Below are positions 1 to 11,300 of a stretch of 64,000 nucleotides of DNA, in pieces (within the stretch, counting starts at the first letter, position 1; every line of letters begins with the position of its first letter). A model generated the notes under the pieces. That model ran no database searches, was not told where the DNA came from, and saw nothing but the letters and a program-made list of their open reading frames with translations. The stretch spans positions 10,292,001-10,356,000 of the forward strand of contig JBHGNT010000001.1 of assembly GCA_043228905.1 (NCBI GenBank). Reading direction: 5' to 3'. Source of the stretch: Azolla caroliniana (Eukaryota; Polypodiophyta). Both the position numbers and the translations under genes were made by a program.

Positions 1-366
1 ACATTTTGTCCAATGTGTTTATTGCATTGGAATCAACATTTGTTGGTGATTTCGGTTCATTATCAATCATACTCTCGAACTTTGAGGCGGCCTTATGAGT
101 GTGTGTCATTGTAGGACCAAACCCTACGAGAAGAGGGAGAAGGAGAGAGGGAGAGAGAAAATGTACCTTTCACTTTATTTAGGGCTTCAAAATCTACCTT
201 GTGTTTGAGGAGCCGTGGGGCAAAGATGGATGCGGACGAAAATGCTCATAACTTCTCGCCACAGTAACAATGGGTATATAGATCTTCATTGAATTACACA
301 CATTTGATTAGTTTCATCTTCCTTCCAAGTTGCACGATAGACACAAAACTTAAACACAGTATGTAA
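1..366. other. intergenic sequence, nothing recognised
   Basis: AT-rich DNA without a long reading frame or a recognisable RNA gene. A purine-rich stretch lies near 130-160. I see nothing else to annotate. Confidence 0.5.
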
Positions 367-724
367 CATACTCAAATGTATTGGCAAACATTCTTTTTCA
401 TATGAATGCGTATGTTATCAAAACATTCTTATGTTTTTTTTACACTTTTTACCATAACATTCTAACCTTAAAAAAGTTACTTTATAACAAATAATGAATA
501 CAAATGTATGGTATTTATCATACTTCGAGGGTGTTTACCATACTCGAATGTATTGGCAAACATTCTTTTTCATACGAATGAGTATGTTATCAAAACATTC
601 TTATGTTTTTTTTTACACTTTTTACCGTAACATTCTAACCTTAAAAAAAGTTACCTTATAACAAATAATGAATACAAATGTATGGTATTTATCATACTTC
701 GAGGGTGTTTACCATACTCGAATG
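367..724. repeat. two-copy tandem repeat, unit about 172 bp
   Basis: One unit runs from about 367 to 538 and is followed directly by a second from 539 to 711. The first 13 bp of a third copy (catactcgaatg) ends at 724. The copies are nearly identical; differences are a few substitutions and the lengths of a T run and an A run. The unit contains short inverted pieces such as catactcgaatg/cattcg, so it can fold back on itself. It has no coding potential. It could be a small non-autonomous element that duplicated in tandem, or the start of a satellite. Confidence 0.85.
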
Positions 725-1084
725 ATTGAATAATTCTCGAATGCGAATGCACGTACGTTACATATGGTTCATACTATGCTTCCAACCATATCAAAGACAT
801 GTAGGTCCCCGTCTCTTGCTATCCAACTCCATCCTACATTTGTGAACCAAATGAATATGAGCAAAAATGTTGCAAACTTGAGTAGTTCTAACTTATTGTT
901 CTTCTTCTCTTAAAGATTGATCAAACTTGTTTAAGTTTTGTGTCTATCATCTAAATAAAGCCTTCCTAGGGTATATTTATGGGTTCTAGTCACAAATGGG
1001 ATTTTTACCCCCACATAAATAACTAACTAGACAAATAAGGAAATTTAAGATAAAATAACACATGACCTAAAAGTATAATGGGAA
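725..1084. other. intergenic sequence, nothing recognised
   Basis: AT-rich flank between the tandem repeat and the copia element. No gene or element signature is visible. Confidence 0.5.
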
Positions 1085-1089
1085 CCCTT

Positions 1090-1258
1090 TGTCGAATACA
1101 TGTGTATAATGGACGTATTCACACTATCCCGTTTTGGCCATTTATGTAATTAGCATAAAGGGTAGTTGCCCTAAGTCGGTCACTATATATAGTGACCTTG
1201 TAACCTCTTTGTGGGGTTGGTTGTTGTATTCTTTGTTTATGCAATAAGAAAGTCCTTT

Positions 1259-1294
<36 letters not shown>

Positions 1295-1378
1295 AACGAC
1301 CTACAATCTCTCATACGCAGGTACTGAACAGAACAGAATGCTTCTTGATCTTCCGCATTAACGACCTCGCTTTCAACA
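1090..1378 (+). repeat. 5' LTR of the copia element
   Basis: 289 bp, TG to CA. It holds a TATA-like core inside a perfect palindrome (1178-1197), an AATAAG poly(A)-like signal near 1242, and a pure CT run at about 1262-1290 just before the LTR end. The LTR is short, as is usual for plant copia elements. Confidence 0.93.
1178..1197 (+). promoter_or_regulatory. LTR TATA region inside a 20-bp perfect palindrome
   Basis: The sequence GGTCACTATATATAGTGACC equals its own reverse complement. The central TATATA is the likely Pol II TATA box of the element, about 60 bp before the CT-rich leader. The same palindrome lies in the 3' LTR at 6350-6369. That the palindrome itself has a role is an inference. 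Confidence 0.6.
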
Positions 1379-1380
1379 TC

Positions 1381-1392
1381 TGGTATCAGAGC
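1381..1392 (+). promoter_or_regulatory. primer binding site for initiator-Met tRNA
   Basis: TGGTATCAGAGC begins two bases after the 5' LTR. It is complementary to the 3' end of plant initiator methionine tRNA, the standard primer of plant copia reverse transcription. Confidence 0.92.
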
Positions 1393-2054
1393 GGAGGTTC
1401 GGCCGTCATCACCGCCTGCAAAGCATTCGGTTCTTCACTTCATCTCGGCCTGCACAGTATCCGCGTCATTCGAAGAAAGAGAGAAGAAGAACAAAAACGA
1501 GGTTTGCACCTCATCGCGTTAGATCCTCTTGCTTGGAGTAAGCCCACAGGTTGTACTCTCTTCCGTGTGATCGTAACCGCTCGAGGTGAAATCCCCTTGT
1601 GCATCATTGACACGATCGTGCTCCATTCGGTTAAACGGCAACCGAAGAGGTCACCAAACGCTGCTCGTTGTAACCACTCGGTGCAGATCGGTCTCAAGAC
1701 AACAACCCCAATTCGTGCTTCATCCGGCTGATCGACATTCGAGAGGATCAGTTGGATCTGTCTCTCTCGTCGCTGCAGCCACCCGAAGCAGAATCGGTCC
1801 AGATAATCGGTTTCAATTATCGGTATTCGGCATATATATCCGAAGCGAACCGGGCTCACTCCGACTCGGCAACATTCGGGAAGACCAGTCGGTTCTGTCC
1901 CTCAAGCTACCGGAGTCAATTCGAGCAAGTTCCGAAGCCGAACCGACTCGGGTTCAAATCCGACTAGAACGATATCGGGTGAGCCAACCGGCTGCACTCC
2001 AACAAGGTTCGTAGTCAACTCTGAACCGAGCTTCGTCAACCAAAACCGAATTTG

Positions 2055-5000
2055 ATGGCATCAACATCCGGCTCGTCAGAAATGAGTCTACGAAAGTTCG
2101 ATGGATCGAACTTTAACTTCTGGAAGGAGCAAATGCAGGACTATCTCATAGTCAAGGGGCAAATCGATCCCATCGAAAATGAAGAACCTCCAGAAGGATA
2201 CAAACCAATTGAGTGGCAGAAGCTGGACAGAATCGTCCGCGCCACGATTCGGATGCACCTATCGGAATCGGTATACTTTACGGTGCAATCGTGTACGACA
2301 GCATTCGAACTGTGGAAAACACTGTCGGACACTTACGAAAAGAAGGTCGCCGCAACGAAGATGTTTCTGATCCGGCGCCTCTACAACTTGCGGATGAAAG
2401 AATCCGATTCGGTTCAGGCACACCTCAATGAGTACGAAAGCATCAGCTCCCAAATCTCATCTCAGGGGACGGCAATCGAGGATGAACTCAGAGCAATGAT
2501 ACTCATGAGCAGCCTTCCCTCATCATGGGAAACTTTCGTCACAACTGTGTGCAACGCGTCAACCACGGCTGTTAAATACTCCGAAGTCACGAGCGCAATC
2601 CTAACCGAAGCAGCTCGGAGAAAGTCTTTCGGCAAAGACTCAACAGAAGACGCTTATGTAGTACAAGGTTCGACAGACCGATCGAACATACGAGGAAGAG
2701 ATTCCTCACGACCGCCGAACAATCAGCGAAGACGGAGCCAGTCACGGGATAACCGAATCTGCAACTACTGCAAGAAACCCGGACACATCAAAGCCGACTG
2801 CCGCGCACTCAAGAACAAGAACAACAAGAAGAGTGGCCGGCATGAGGAGATCAATTACGTCAGCTTCTCAGCTGATGTACTACCGGACGACCCGAATATA
2901 CTATCAATCGAAAATCCAGTCGGATCAGAAGTTCTACTCACGACTGAAGAATCGAGCACATGGCTCTTAGATTCGGGCGCGTCATTTCACGTGACTCCTC
3001 ATCGATCCCAATTTCGGCAATACACGATCCGTCACTCCGACTCAGTTCGGGTCGGTAACTCGCAACACTGTGACATCATCGGAATCGGCACAGTAGAGCT
3101 CAACCTTGCAGGTGGCTCTACACTTGTACTCCACAATGTCCGACATGTACCCGAGCTCTCAAGGCCATTGATCTCAGTCGGACAACTAGATGAAGACGGC
3201 ATTCGTGCCGGTTTCTCTTCGGGAGGGTGGACACTCCACAGGGGGAACCTCCTGCTTGCTAGAGGACCTAAGATACACTCCCTGTATCCGTTACATGTTA
3301 CGCTCAGAGAGGGTAACCTGTTCTTGGTGGATATTCCTGTGTCATCATTATGGCACCGAAGACTGGGACACCTCAGCAAGGCCGGCATCACGCACCTATC
3401 TAGAGCCGGATACATCCCCAAACTCTCCTTCTCGGACCATCAATTCTGCGAGCATTGCCAGTATGGCAAACAAGTAGCCGCATCACACCCGACATCAGCA
3501 CCAAGAGAAACGAGACCTCTCGATTTAGTCCATTCGGACGTCTGTGGCCCAATGCCGCATCAGTCTCTAGGCGGTGCATCTTACTTCGTCACTTTTATTG
3601 ACGACTCGACTCGAAAGGTGTGGGCGTATCCAATTCGCACCAAAGATCGTGTCTTCTCGATCTTTTCAGATTGGCTCGCTATGGTGGAAAATCAAACCGA
3701 CCGAAAGCTGAAATGCTTTCGGACAGACAATGGGGGAGAGTTCAAATCCGAAGAATTCGTCAAATTCTGCCGACAACGCGGCATCCGACGTGAACTTACG
3801 GCACCACACAGTCCGGAGCAAAACGGGATTGCCGAACGCATGAATCGGACAATCCAAGAACGGTTAGTCTCCATGCTCCAACACTCCGGACTGTCGGATG
3901 GCTTCTGGGCAGAGGCTCTACTCACGGCAGTACACATAATCAATATGTCGCCAAGTAGACCTCTAGGACTTCAAATTCCTCAGGAACTATGGATCGGCAG
4001 TAAGCCGAATTACGACAAGCTGAGGATCTTCGGATGCGAGGCGTACGCCCTTATTCCAAAAGATGATCGCCGAAAACTTGCACCTCGGTCCAGGAAATGC
4101 ATTTTCCTTGGATATGGATCCGACGGCGAAATGGGATACCGACTCTGGGACCCCGAACGCAGACAAATCGTTCGAAGTTCGGACGTTGTGTTCAACGAGT
4201 CGGCTATGAATCCATCAGTCGAAAAACCGATCGAAGTCCGAAGGGTAACATTTTCCGATGTGCCGACCCTTCAAGAAGGCCCTGCTCTCAACACACGGTC
4301 AGCTTCACGGGTAGCTGAACCTTACACTACCGACTCGGACAACCCCGACTCGGCACAGCAGAACAATCCGCTTTCGGACCATCCGACATTGATACCCGAT
4401 GCGACCAGTCCAATCATACCTCGACGATCCGAGAGACTGTCGCAACCTCCGGAGAGGTATTCTCCTGGAATTTTCTTCACCGACGCCGGCGAACCGACGT
4501 CTTACGAAGAAGCATCGACATCTGTCGATTCCGCCACCTGGCATCTGGCGATGGAGTCGGAAATGCACTCCATTCGGGCAAACAAGACTTGGGATCTGGT
4601 CGAATTACCTAGGAACCGACGTGCTCTTCCTTGCAAGTGGGTTTATCGACTAAAAGAGACGTCAGATTCGACCACCCCAAAGTACAAGGCCAGATTAGTT
4701 GCGAAGGGCTTCCGACAAGAATATGGCGTCGACTTCGACGAGATTTTTTCACCAGTGGTGAAAATGACAACCCTTCGTTTCCTACTCGGCGTAGTGGCAG
4801 CCGACAACTTGGAGCTGATTCAGCTAGATGTCAAAACAGCCTTCCTCCATGGTGATCTCGAGGAGGAAATTTATATGGAGCAGCCAAAAGGCTTCGTGGC
4901 AACCGGCCAAGAACATCTAGTCTGCCGACTCAGGAAGAGTCTATACGGCCTCAAACAGGCACCGCGACAATGGTACAAGAAGTTCGACGACTTCATCCAA

Positions 5001-6068
5001 TCGATCGGCTTCTCCAAAAGCGATGAGGACCATTGTCTCTTCACCAACACAGCTCAAGATGGATCACCCATCTTCCTCATCATTTACGTGGACGACATGC
5101 TAATTTCTGGACGCCACGCGGGCGAACTTGCCGATCTCGTTCGGCAACTGCGGTTGAAGTTTGCCATGAAGGACCTCGGTCCGGCACGACACATCCTTGG
5201 CATGAAGATTAGTCGGCATCGCGATAAACGACATCTTTTTTTGTCTCAGACCGACTATATCGGACGTGTCTTGGAACGCTTCAACATGCAATCAGCCAAA
5301 TCTGCTTCAACCCCGCTCCCCATGAATCTTCGGCTCTCTCAGCGAGACTGCCCGACATCCGGTCCGGAGGGGGAAGATATGAAGTCGGTACCGTATGCAC
5401 CGGCAGTCGGCTCCCTTATGTACCTGATGGTCGCGACACGGCCTGATATTTCTCATGCCGTAGGAGTCGTTAGCAGATTTATGCACAATCCTGGCCGATC
5501 GCATTGGAACGCAGTCAAGCATGTGTTCAGATATCTGGCTGGCACAAAAGACCACGGCATTCTTTTCGGTCCGAACCGAACCTCAGGCGTAGTCGGTTAC
5601 ACCGACTCGGACTTCGCCGGCTGTATAGACAGTCGGAAATCTACAACCGGATACTGCTTCAAATTCGGCAATGGAGCAATCTCGTGGAAGTCGAAACTTC
5701 AGGAGTGCACAGCGACCTCAACGACCGAAGCAGAATATGTAGCTGCGTCCGACGCAGCAAAAGAAGCGTTATGGCTCGGTCGGCTGGCGCACACGTTTCG
5801 ACAAGTCGACCATGACTCGGCTCCAGTTGTCTACAGCGACAGTCAAGGTGCTGTTGCCTTGTCGAAAAATCCGGTTCACCACAACGCCTCCAAACATATC
5901 GACGTTCGATATCACTTCGTTCGGGACTGCGTCATTTCAGGGAAAATCGGTCTAGAGAAAATATCCACAACCGACAACGTCGCAGATGGAATGACCAAAT
6001 GTCTTTCGGCAGACCGTTTTCGGTCTCTTCGGCATCAGATGGGCGTAACGACAAACCAGTTCGGTTAG
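2055..6068 (+). CDS. copia Gag-Pol polyprotein, intact
   Basis: One frame of 1337 codons encodes the whole polyprotein. I start at the ATG at 2055; the codon before it is TTG and not a likely start. Approximate domain order: gag (UBN2/DUF4219 type) 10-200; CCHC zinc knuckle CNYCKKPGHIKADC near 237-250; aspartic protease motif LDSGAS near 305; GAG-pre-integrase with H-H-C-C (LGH, CEHCQYGK) 433-473; integrase core with D near 496, TDNGGEF near 558 and the PEQNGIAER glutamate near 592; reverse transcriptase from about 845 with YVDDM near 1012; RNase H with YTDSDFAG near 1180, EAEY near 1227 and YSDSQGA near 1260. Every catalytic residue I looked for is present and there is no internal stop. The roughly 670-bp leader between primer site and start is non-coding. 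Confidence 0.95.
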   Translation: MASTSGSSEMSLRKFDGSNFNFWKEQMQDYLIVKGQIDPIENEEPPEGYKPIEWQKLDRIVRATIRMHLSESVYFTVQSCTTAFELWKTLSDTYEKKVAATKMFLIRRLYNLRMKESDSVQAHLNEYESISSQISSQGTAIEDELRAMILMSSLPSSWETFVTTVCNASTTAVKYSEVTSAILTEAARRKSFGKDSTEDAYVVQGSTDRSNIRGRDSSRPPNNQRRRSQSRDNRICNYCKKPGHIKADCRALKNKNNKKSGRHEEINYVSFSADVLPDDPNILSIENPVGSEVLLTTEESSTWLLDSGASFHVTPHRSQFRQYTIRHSDSVRVGNSQHCDIIGIGTVELNLAGGSTLVLHNVRHVPELSRPLISVGQLDEDGIRAGFSSGGWTLHRGNLLLARGPKIHSLYPLHVTLREGNLFLVDIPVSSLWHRRLGHLSKAGITHLSRAGYIPKLSFSDHQFCEHCQYGKQVAASHPTSAPRETRPLDLVHSDVCGPMPHQSLGGASYFVTFIDDSTRKVWAYPIRTKDRVFSIFSDWLAMVENQTDRKLKCFRTDNGGEFKSEEFVKFCRQRGIRRELTAPHSPEQNGIAERMNRTIQERLVSMLQHSGLSDGFWAEALLTAVHIINMSPSRPLGLQIPQELWIGSKPNYDKLRIFGCEAYALIPKDDRRKLAPRSRKCIFLGYGSDGEMGYRLWDPERRQIVRSSDVVFNESAMNPSVEKPIEVRRVTFSDVPTLQEGPALNTRSASRVAEPYTTDSDNPDSAQQNNPLSDHPTLIPDATSPIIPRRSERLSQPPERYSPGIFFTDAGEPTSYEEASTSVDSATWHLAMESEMHSIRANKTWDLVELPRNRRALPCKWVYRLKETSDSTTPKYKARLVAKGFRQEYGVDFDEIFSPVVKMTTLRFLLGVVAADNLELIQLDVKTAFLHGDLEEEIYMEQPKGFVATGQEHLVCRLRKSLYGLKQAPRQWYKKFDDFIQSIGFSKSDEDHCLFTNTAQDGSPIFLIIYVDDMLISGRHAGELADLVRQLRLKFAMKDLGPARHILGMKISRHRDKRHLFLSQTDYIGRVLERFNMQSAKSASTPLPMNLRLSQRDCPTSGPEGEDMKSVPYAPAVGSLMYLMVATRPDISHAVGVVSRFMHNPGRSHWNAVKHVFRYLAGTKDHGILFGPNRTSGVVGYTDSDFAGCIDSRKSTTGYCFKFGNGAISWKSKLQECTATSTTEAEYVAASDAAKEALWLGRLAHTFRQVDHDSAPVVYSDSQGAVALSKNPVHHNASKHIDVRYHFVRDCVISGKIGLEKISTTDNVADGMTKCLSADRFRSLRHQMGVTTNQFG

Positions 6069-6254
6069 AGCCGGACACAGAGCAGGATGGTTCCCGACAA
6101 CCGACATCAGTTCCTCAATGATCGGCCTCAACTGTTCCGACCCGACCAGTTCGGTCTTCTGCCTTCGGACCCTGCCGACTCGGACAAAGCTGATATGTCC
6201 GAGAACCTAAGTCTATACCTGTAATCTTAGATAACCCATGTATACGCCCATTAC

Positions 6255-6261
6255 GGGGGAG
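6255..6261 (+). promoter_or_regulatory. polypurine tract
   Basis: The run GGGGGAG directly abuts the TG of the 3' LTR. It is the expected primer site for plus-strand DNA synthesis of the copia element. Confidence 0.85.
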
Positions 6262-6430
6262 TGTCGAATACATGTGTATAATGGACGTATTCACACTATC
6301 CCGTTTTGGCCATTTATGTAATTAGCATAAAGGGTAGTTGCCCTAAGTCGGTCACTATATATAGTGACCTTGTAACCTCTTTGTGGGGTTGGTTGTTGTA
6401 TTCTTTGTTTATGCAATAAGAAAGTCCTTT

Positions 6431-6470
<40 letters not shown>

Positions 6471-6554
6471 AACGACCTACAATCTCTCATACGCAGGTAC
6501 TGAACAGAACAGAATGCTTCTTGATCTTCCGCATTAACGACCTCGCTTCCAACA
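6262..6554 (+). repeat. 3' LTR of the copia element
   Basis: 293 bp. It matches the 5' LTR except for two extra CT units in the microsatellite and one base near the end, and is followed by the CCCTT target duplication. Confidence 0.93.
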
Positions 6555-6559
6555 CCCTT

Positions 6560-7411
6560 CCCCTATTTGATTAATGGATAAAAGAACCCAAACCTTCCAC
6601 CCTAGTTGAATGTAACAACTATCTATGACCTCTTCATATGTTTTCGGATCAAGTGAAAGGAGACATAGCTTGAGAACATTTCATAGGGACAAGGTGGGAT
6701 GCTATTGTAAGCGTAACTTTAGGAAGCAATTCTAAAAGGCTAGTTCAATGGGTTTAAGGGTAGGATAAGTGGGAAACCAAATACATAAGACTTGGGACAA
6801 ATCCATAAGAAAGCATGACAAGTGGGAACATGTGGCAATTAAGGAGTTCAATGGTTTATGGGTGGGATAAGAGGGAAAACAGTGTCCTACTAGGACTTGT
6901 GAGAAACCCATACGAATGTGAGAACATTTGCGAGTTCAATGAGTTGGGATATATAAAGGGGATAACTACTCCATCATTGAAATCTTGCGACATTGTTGAG
7001 ATTCTATTGGTGAGCCAAAGCTCTCCAATTATGTAAACTAATTCCAAGGTACTATATATTACAATATTCGGTGGCGTGGGACATCAATGGCATTTTATGT
7101 TCGTGTTTTATACTTTTGCTTGAGGGATGGTTGGCATAGTTAAGAACCCTTAATAAACCATTATTTTCTTAATCTTAATATGCCTTTTCATTTGTATTTG
7201 ATTCACAATAAATGTCCTTTCCTTCATCCAAACCATCCAAGGTGATTTGTTTGCAAGTGAAACTTAAGTCGGACCTTGAATTGTACATCAATTGAGTTTC
7301 CATTCATTAATTTGACTTTATGTGGTGTCCTTATCACTATTAGCTCCCGAATATCATACTTTTTTTAGTATTACGTGTAAATCTTCATATCAAATTTGAA
7401 GGGTGGGAGTA
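6560..7411. other. non-coding stretch before a candidate LTR
   Basis: Only short, non-conserved frames are present. Phrases such as 'gggtaggataagtggga' and 'gggtgggataagaggga' recur near 6757 and 6860, hinting at old repeat sequence. If the LTR at 7412 is real, this could be the decayed internal part of that element; no Gag or Pol motif survives. Confidence 0.4.
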
Positions 7412-7740
7412 TGTTAAGAGCTAACCATAACTAACGGCAAGGTATAATGAATTGTAGTTCTCTAACCTTAAGGTTACAAGGTGTGGGCTAGTTCATAATG
7501 AATGAAAGGTAAGGGCAGAGTTATCGTCAATCCTATTGTTGGAGATAACTTTTGAGTATTTCATCACTTGACCACTTCTATTGAAGTAGTAAAATGTAAA
7601 TCAACAAGCGCCCATGGTTTGACCCTATAAAAGAGGGCAACTTACCTTCATGAAGAGGACAAGAGTTATGTCATGGAGACTCTACTAATGTGGCTAAGCT
7701 CTAGCTACATATGTGTGTTCCTGCTTCCTTGAACCCAACA
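7412..7740 (+). repeat. candidate LTR, solo or 3' end of a decayed element
   Basis: The segment begins TGTTAAG directly after a purine-rich run (GAAGGGTGGGAGTA), resembling a polypurine tract. It ends AACCCAACA and contains a good TATA box (CTATAAAAGAGG near 7625), so it has the anatomy of a 329-bp LTR in plus orientation. I see no matching second copy, no primer site after it and no clear target duplication, so the call rests on internal anatomy only. Confidence 0.42.
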
Positions 7741-8199
7741 TACGATACATGTTTGTACTCGGTGGTACAGGACAATGAAGAACTCTAATATGTCTTTCAC
7801 CTTCGTTAAAGGGTGTTCTATCGCCCTTTCTTCCCTATTTCCTTTGTCATTTAATTTGCTAAATGTTCATGACTTTCTTACCCTAATGTTATGGAATGTG
7901 TCGTCACACCTAAGAACAAGTCAATATACAAAATATAACTTTGGTGCATTTCATGAATATTATATGAAGTATGCTAGACTTAGAGTGACAAGTAAAAAAA
8001 AGGTCTCTAGTTTAGGGGAGGATCGGTGGCAGAAGGCAGGGCGCAACAAAAATGGATAAATTGTGGTGTTGTTGGGAAGTAGGTTGGATTTTAGTAGGAA
8101 TCGAGTTCAAGACTAGGAGTTCGTTTGTATGGAATGCCGAGGGGCAGTTTTGCAATTATAGTAAAATTGACGATCGTTTTTTCATTATTATTTACAATA

Positions 8200-8216
8200 C
8201 CCCCCCCCCCCCCCCC
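8200..8216 (+). repeat. homopolymer run of 17 C
   Basis: An uninterrupted C tract about 170 bp upstream of the ATG1 start. Its length is likely unstable and may be a sequencing weak point. Confidence 0.9.
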
Positions 8217-8284
8217 TCTCCGGGAACGTCTTTCTCATTCACTAATAAGCTGAAAGAAAGAAGACATAAGACATATCTCTCTGC

Positions 8285-8293
8285 TAACCCTAA
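8285..8293 (+). promoter_or_regulatory. telobox-like motif upstream of ATG1
   Basis: TAACCCTAA lies about 90 bp before the ATG1 start, in the presumed leader. Teloboxes (AAACCCTAA and variants) are common near transcription starts of plant housekeeping genes. A single short match is weak evidence. Confidence 0.35.
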
Positions 8294-8383
8294 TTTTCTT
8301 GCTCTGTGCGAAGGGAAGGGAAGGGAAGGGACAGACAAACTAGACAGGGACAGGGACAGAAAGGAAGGCGATGCGAAGTCGCG

Positions 8384-11300
8384 ATGGATCGACCAAGGAT
8401 TGTTGGAGAATACGAACTAATGCATCAGATAGGTTCTGGTTCATTCGCCGTTGTTTGGAAAGCCAAACACAGACTCACAGGTATGGAAGTTGCTATCAAA
8501 GAGATAGCTGCAGATAAGCTTAACCAGAAGCTCTGTGAGAACCTCATGTCTGAGATCGAGATACTTAAACGAACTAGCCACCCTAACATCATCCGCCTCT
8601 TCGCCACCATCCAGGTATGCATGCTTGGCACTGCATAGTACGGAAAATATTTTTTTTAGGTTTTTTAGTTTCTTGGATTAAACAGCATGAAATCATGGTT
8701 AGGTTTTTTTATCTCATTATTATTTTGGGTTTTAAACGAAATATTATGTATCGTTTTGTAGAAAATGGGATCCTAACATCATTCATCTCTTTCTTTTTAA
8801 AATTTAAAATTTTTATGTTTTGCTTTCTTCTTCATGCATGAAGCAATATAAAAGTTTGGGGAAGAAAGCCACAAACTTTTTGGATTTTAGATGAGAATTT
8901 AGGTTTTTTCGTTTTCTTTACAACTAGTTGAGTTTCTTTCTCATTTATGCATGAAATAATTGGAGATTATTTTAAAAAAAGGTCAGCATATTATTTTCTT
9001 GTGTGAAATAATTGGAGAATGCCACATAAATGGGGACGTAATAGAAAATTGTACTGTTTATCTGTTCCACGAATTTCCATGCTTTTCCTGCGTCAAATAA
9101 TAATAACATGTTCTGTGAAAAAACCCACAATTGTTTTGTGAATATAATAGGAATTTTAAAATCAATTTGTTGAGATTGGAAATTGTGGGAATTATAATAA
9201 AATACTTATGATCATCTTCGTGGCTAGAGGCACCATGTGTAATTTGCAGATTAATAAGCCTATCAACAATGATTCTTATTATCCATATCAAACATGTTAA
9301 TAATTGGAGTTAAGACAAATTAGACTGAACGATTATCCTTGAAAACTTTTTCTATCACGAGAGAAAGCCATGCAACTACAAAAGTCAATGCTTCATCATG
9401 AATGCCAATTGATAGGATCTATTCACAGGGTTAATCATTGTTCTTATGATTTATACGAATGCTGACTCTATATATGAAATCAAGCGGAGAAATATTCCGT
9501 GCCATTGGAAATGGATAATACAAAGTAAACCAAATTGCTATCCATATATGGCATTGTAAGAAAAAATTGGACATGCCAAGTATCTATATGCAATTGAACC
9601 AAGTATAAGTCCTGAACTATCTTAGAATGAGTGGATCACTTTGCATCATATTGTTTCAGCCCACTCTGAGAGAGTGACTGATATTGATGAATGATAATAT
9701 TAGACTAGGCCCTATCATTTGAAAGTTGGTAGTCCTTATGGGTGATACTTTGCAGTTGCTGAAGTAGAAGGAAGAAGCGAATAAAACAGATTTGCATCAT
9801 CTTTGTATTGCAATGCATTAGAAAGAATAAAGAGGAAAATGAAGAAACATGCAAGATTTTGACTGAATGATAAGTGGAAAGAGGAAGCAAAAAGAGGAAG
9901 CAAAAAGAGGTAGAATTCAGGAAGGAAGAGTTGCTGGAAGGAATGAGGAGCAAGAGGAAGAGTAAGTTTGTAGACTACAAAAGGAGGAGTATTGACTTGA
10001 GTGGTTACTGAACCACAAACTGTAGAAAAACACTTGATGCAAACTAGAAACTTGTACTAAGCAAAAAAGATATATTTAATATATAACAGTGGCACCCACG
10101 TCACAACTGTAACTGCTAACAGATACAATATGAAAAAGGAAGAGACGAGGGAATTAATTCCAAAATATATGTATTTTGGAGGAATTGGCGAATTCTTATA
10201 TACATGTAGGAGTCCTTCTTTGCGAAAGGGAAAAGAGGTGGGTGATGGACAGCCATGTCGGCACTTGCCGAAAAAGGAAAATCACCTCCGTAAAGGCAAG
10301 CTACCACCTCACCGTTGCCACTTCTGCACATTTCCGGATAACTAAATGAAACAATAAAGCTTACTGCATAAATGAACAATGGTGAATCCAAAAGTGAAGA
10401 ACTCCTTCAAATTGGAGCCAATCCCCCAATATAATTAACTCTATCATGATCTGAAAGAATTATTAATGCAGCAAGAGCAACTAAGTTAGCAACATGAAGG
10501 AAGAAGTGATAGGAGACGGCGAATGGCATGTTGTCCAGTGGAGACCAGAAAATCATTGTTAATCCCTATACTCAGCAGTGGCATCTAGCAAGCTAATGGA
10601 GTTAGTGAGATCTGAACCCAGATGTATGGGGTAATATAAAATATGCCTTAGAACAAGGGCAGCACTATTTTTTGGTTTTAAAAATGTAGAAGCGGGATGA
10701 CAAAAAAAAAGTGCAAGTACAAGAAGATTTTCTCTTCAGAAAGAAACAATTGTGATTGTTCATAAGTATTGTATTTTGATGTTTAGGTTCGTGTTTCACA
10801 CTCACCTGAATGTTTCACCTTTCTTAACTGCCGGAAAACTTTTCTTGGTGGTGTTGATAAAATGCACTCAGTCTCAATAATTCTCGAATGTTAGTGAGAC
10901 ATATATTGTTGTCTACATATGAATGATGATATATGGACATTTAATGTGCATTGAGAAACAGGATTCTGTTCTAGATCAAAGCAAACCATCAGATTAAAGA
11001 CATATTCTCCTTATTGCCAATTTGGCATTCTTATAGATGAAAAAATTTGCCAATCAGATTTCAGCAATAGCATTTGCCATCTATACTGGAAAAGTCCAAG
11101 GCCACTCAGATAGATAAATTTACGAAACAGATTTCAGCAAGAGCATTGTTACAATGCCAAAGATTGTCATGGGAAATGCATAAGTTACCGAAACAATACT
11201 GTGCCTATACTTGATATTAGACATGAGTTTTGAAATTCAATTTCCTTAAAACACAAATTTTATAAGCTTCAATTTGACAACTGCTATCAAATTGTTAAGG

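Larger units (their letters stand above)
1085..6559 (+). mobile_element. complete Ty1/copia LTR retrotransposon with target duplication
   Basis: A full autonomous element with this order: 5-bp target duplication CCCTT (1085-1089), 5' LTR (1090-1378), initiator-Met tRNA primer site, one gag-pol frame, polypurine tract, 3' LTR (6262-6554), and CCCTT again (6555-6559). Both LTRs begin TG and end CA. By eye they differ by one substitution (1373 T versus C in the other copy) and two CT units in the microsatellite, so the insertion is very recent. Internal base composition is far richer in G+C and CpG than the flanking DNA, which fits a newly arrived, not yet mutated copy. No defect in the frame is visible, so it may still be able to move. 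Confidence 0.95.

Noticed and set aside
1291-2014. Overlapping long frames in the leader of the copia element
   Set aside because: They lie between LTR and gag in CpG-rich DNA, overlap each other on both strands and show no domain. They reflect the stop-poor composition of the leader.
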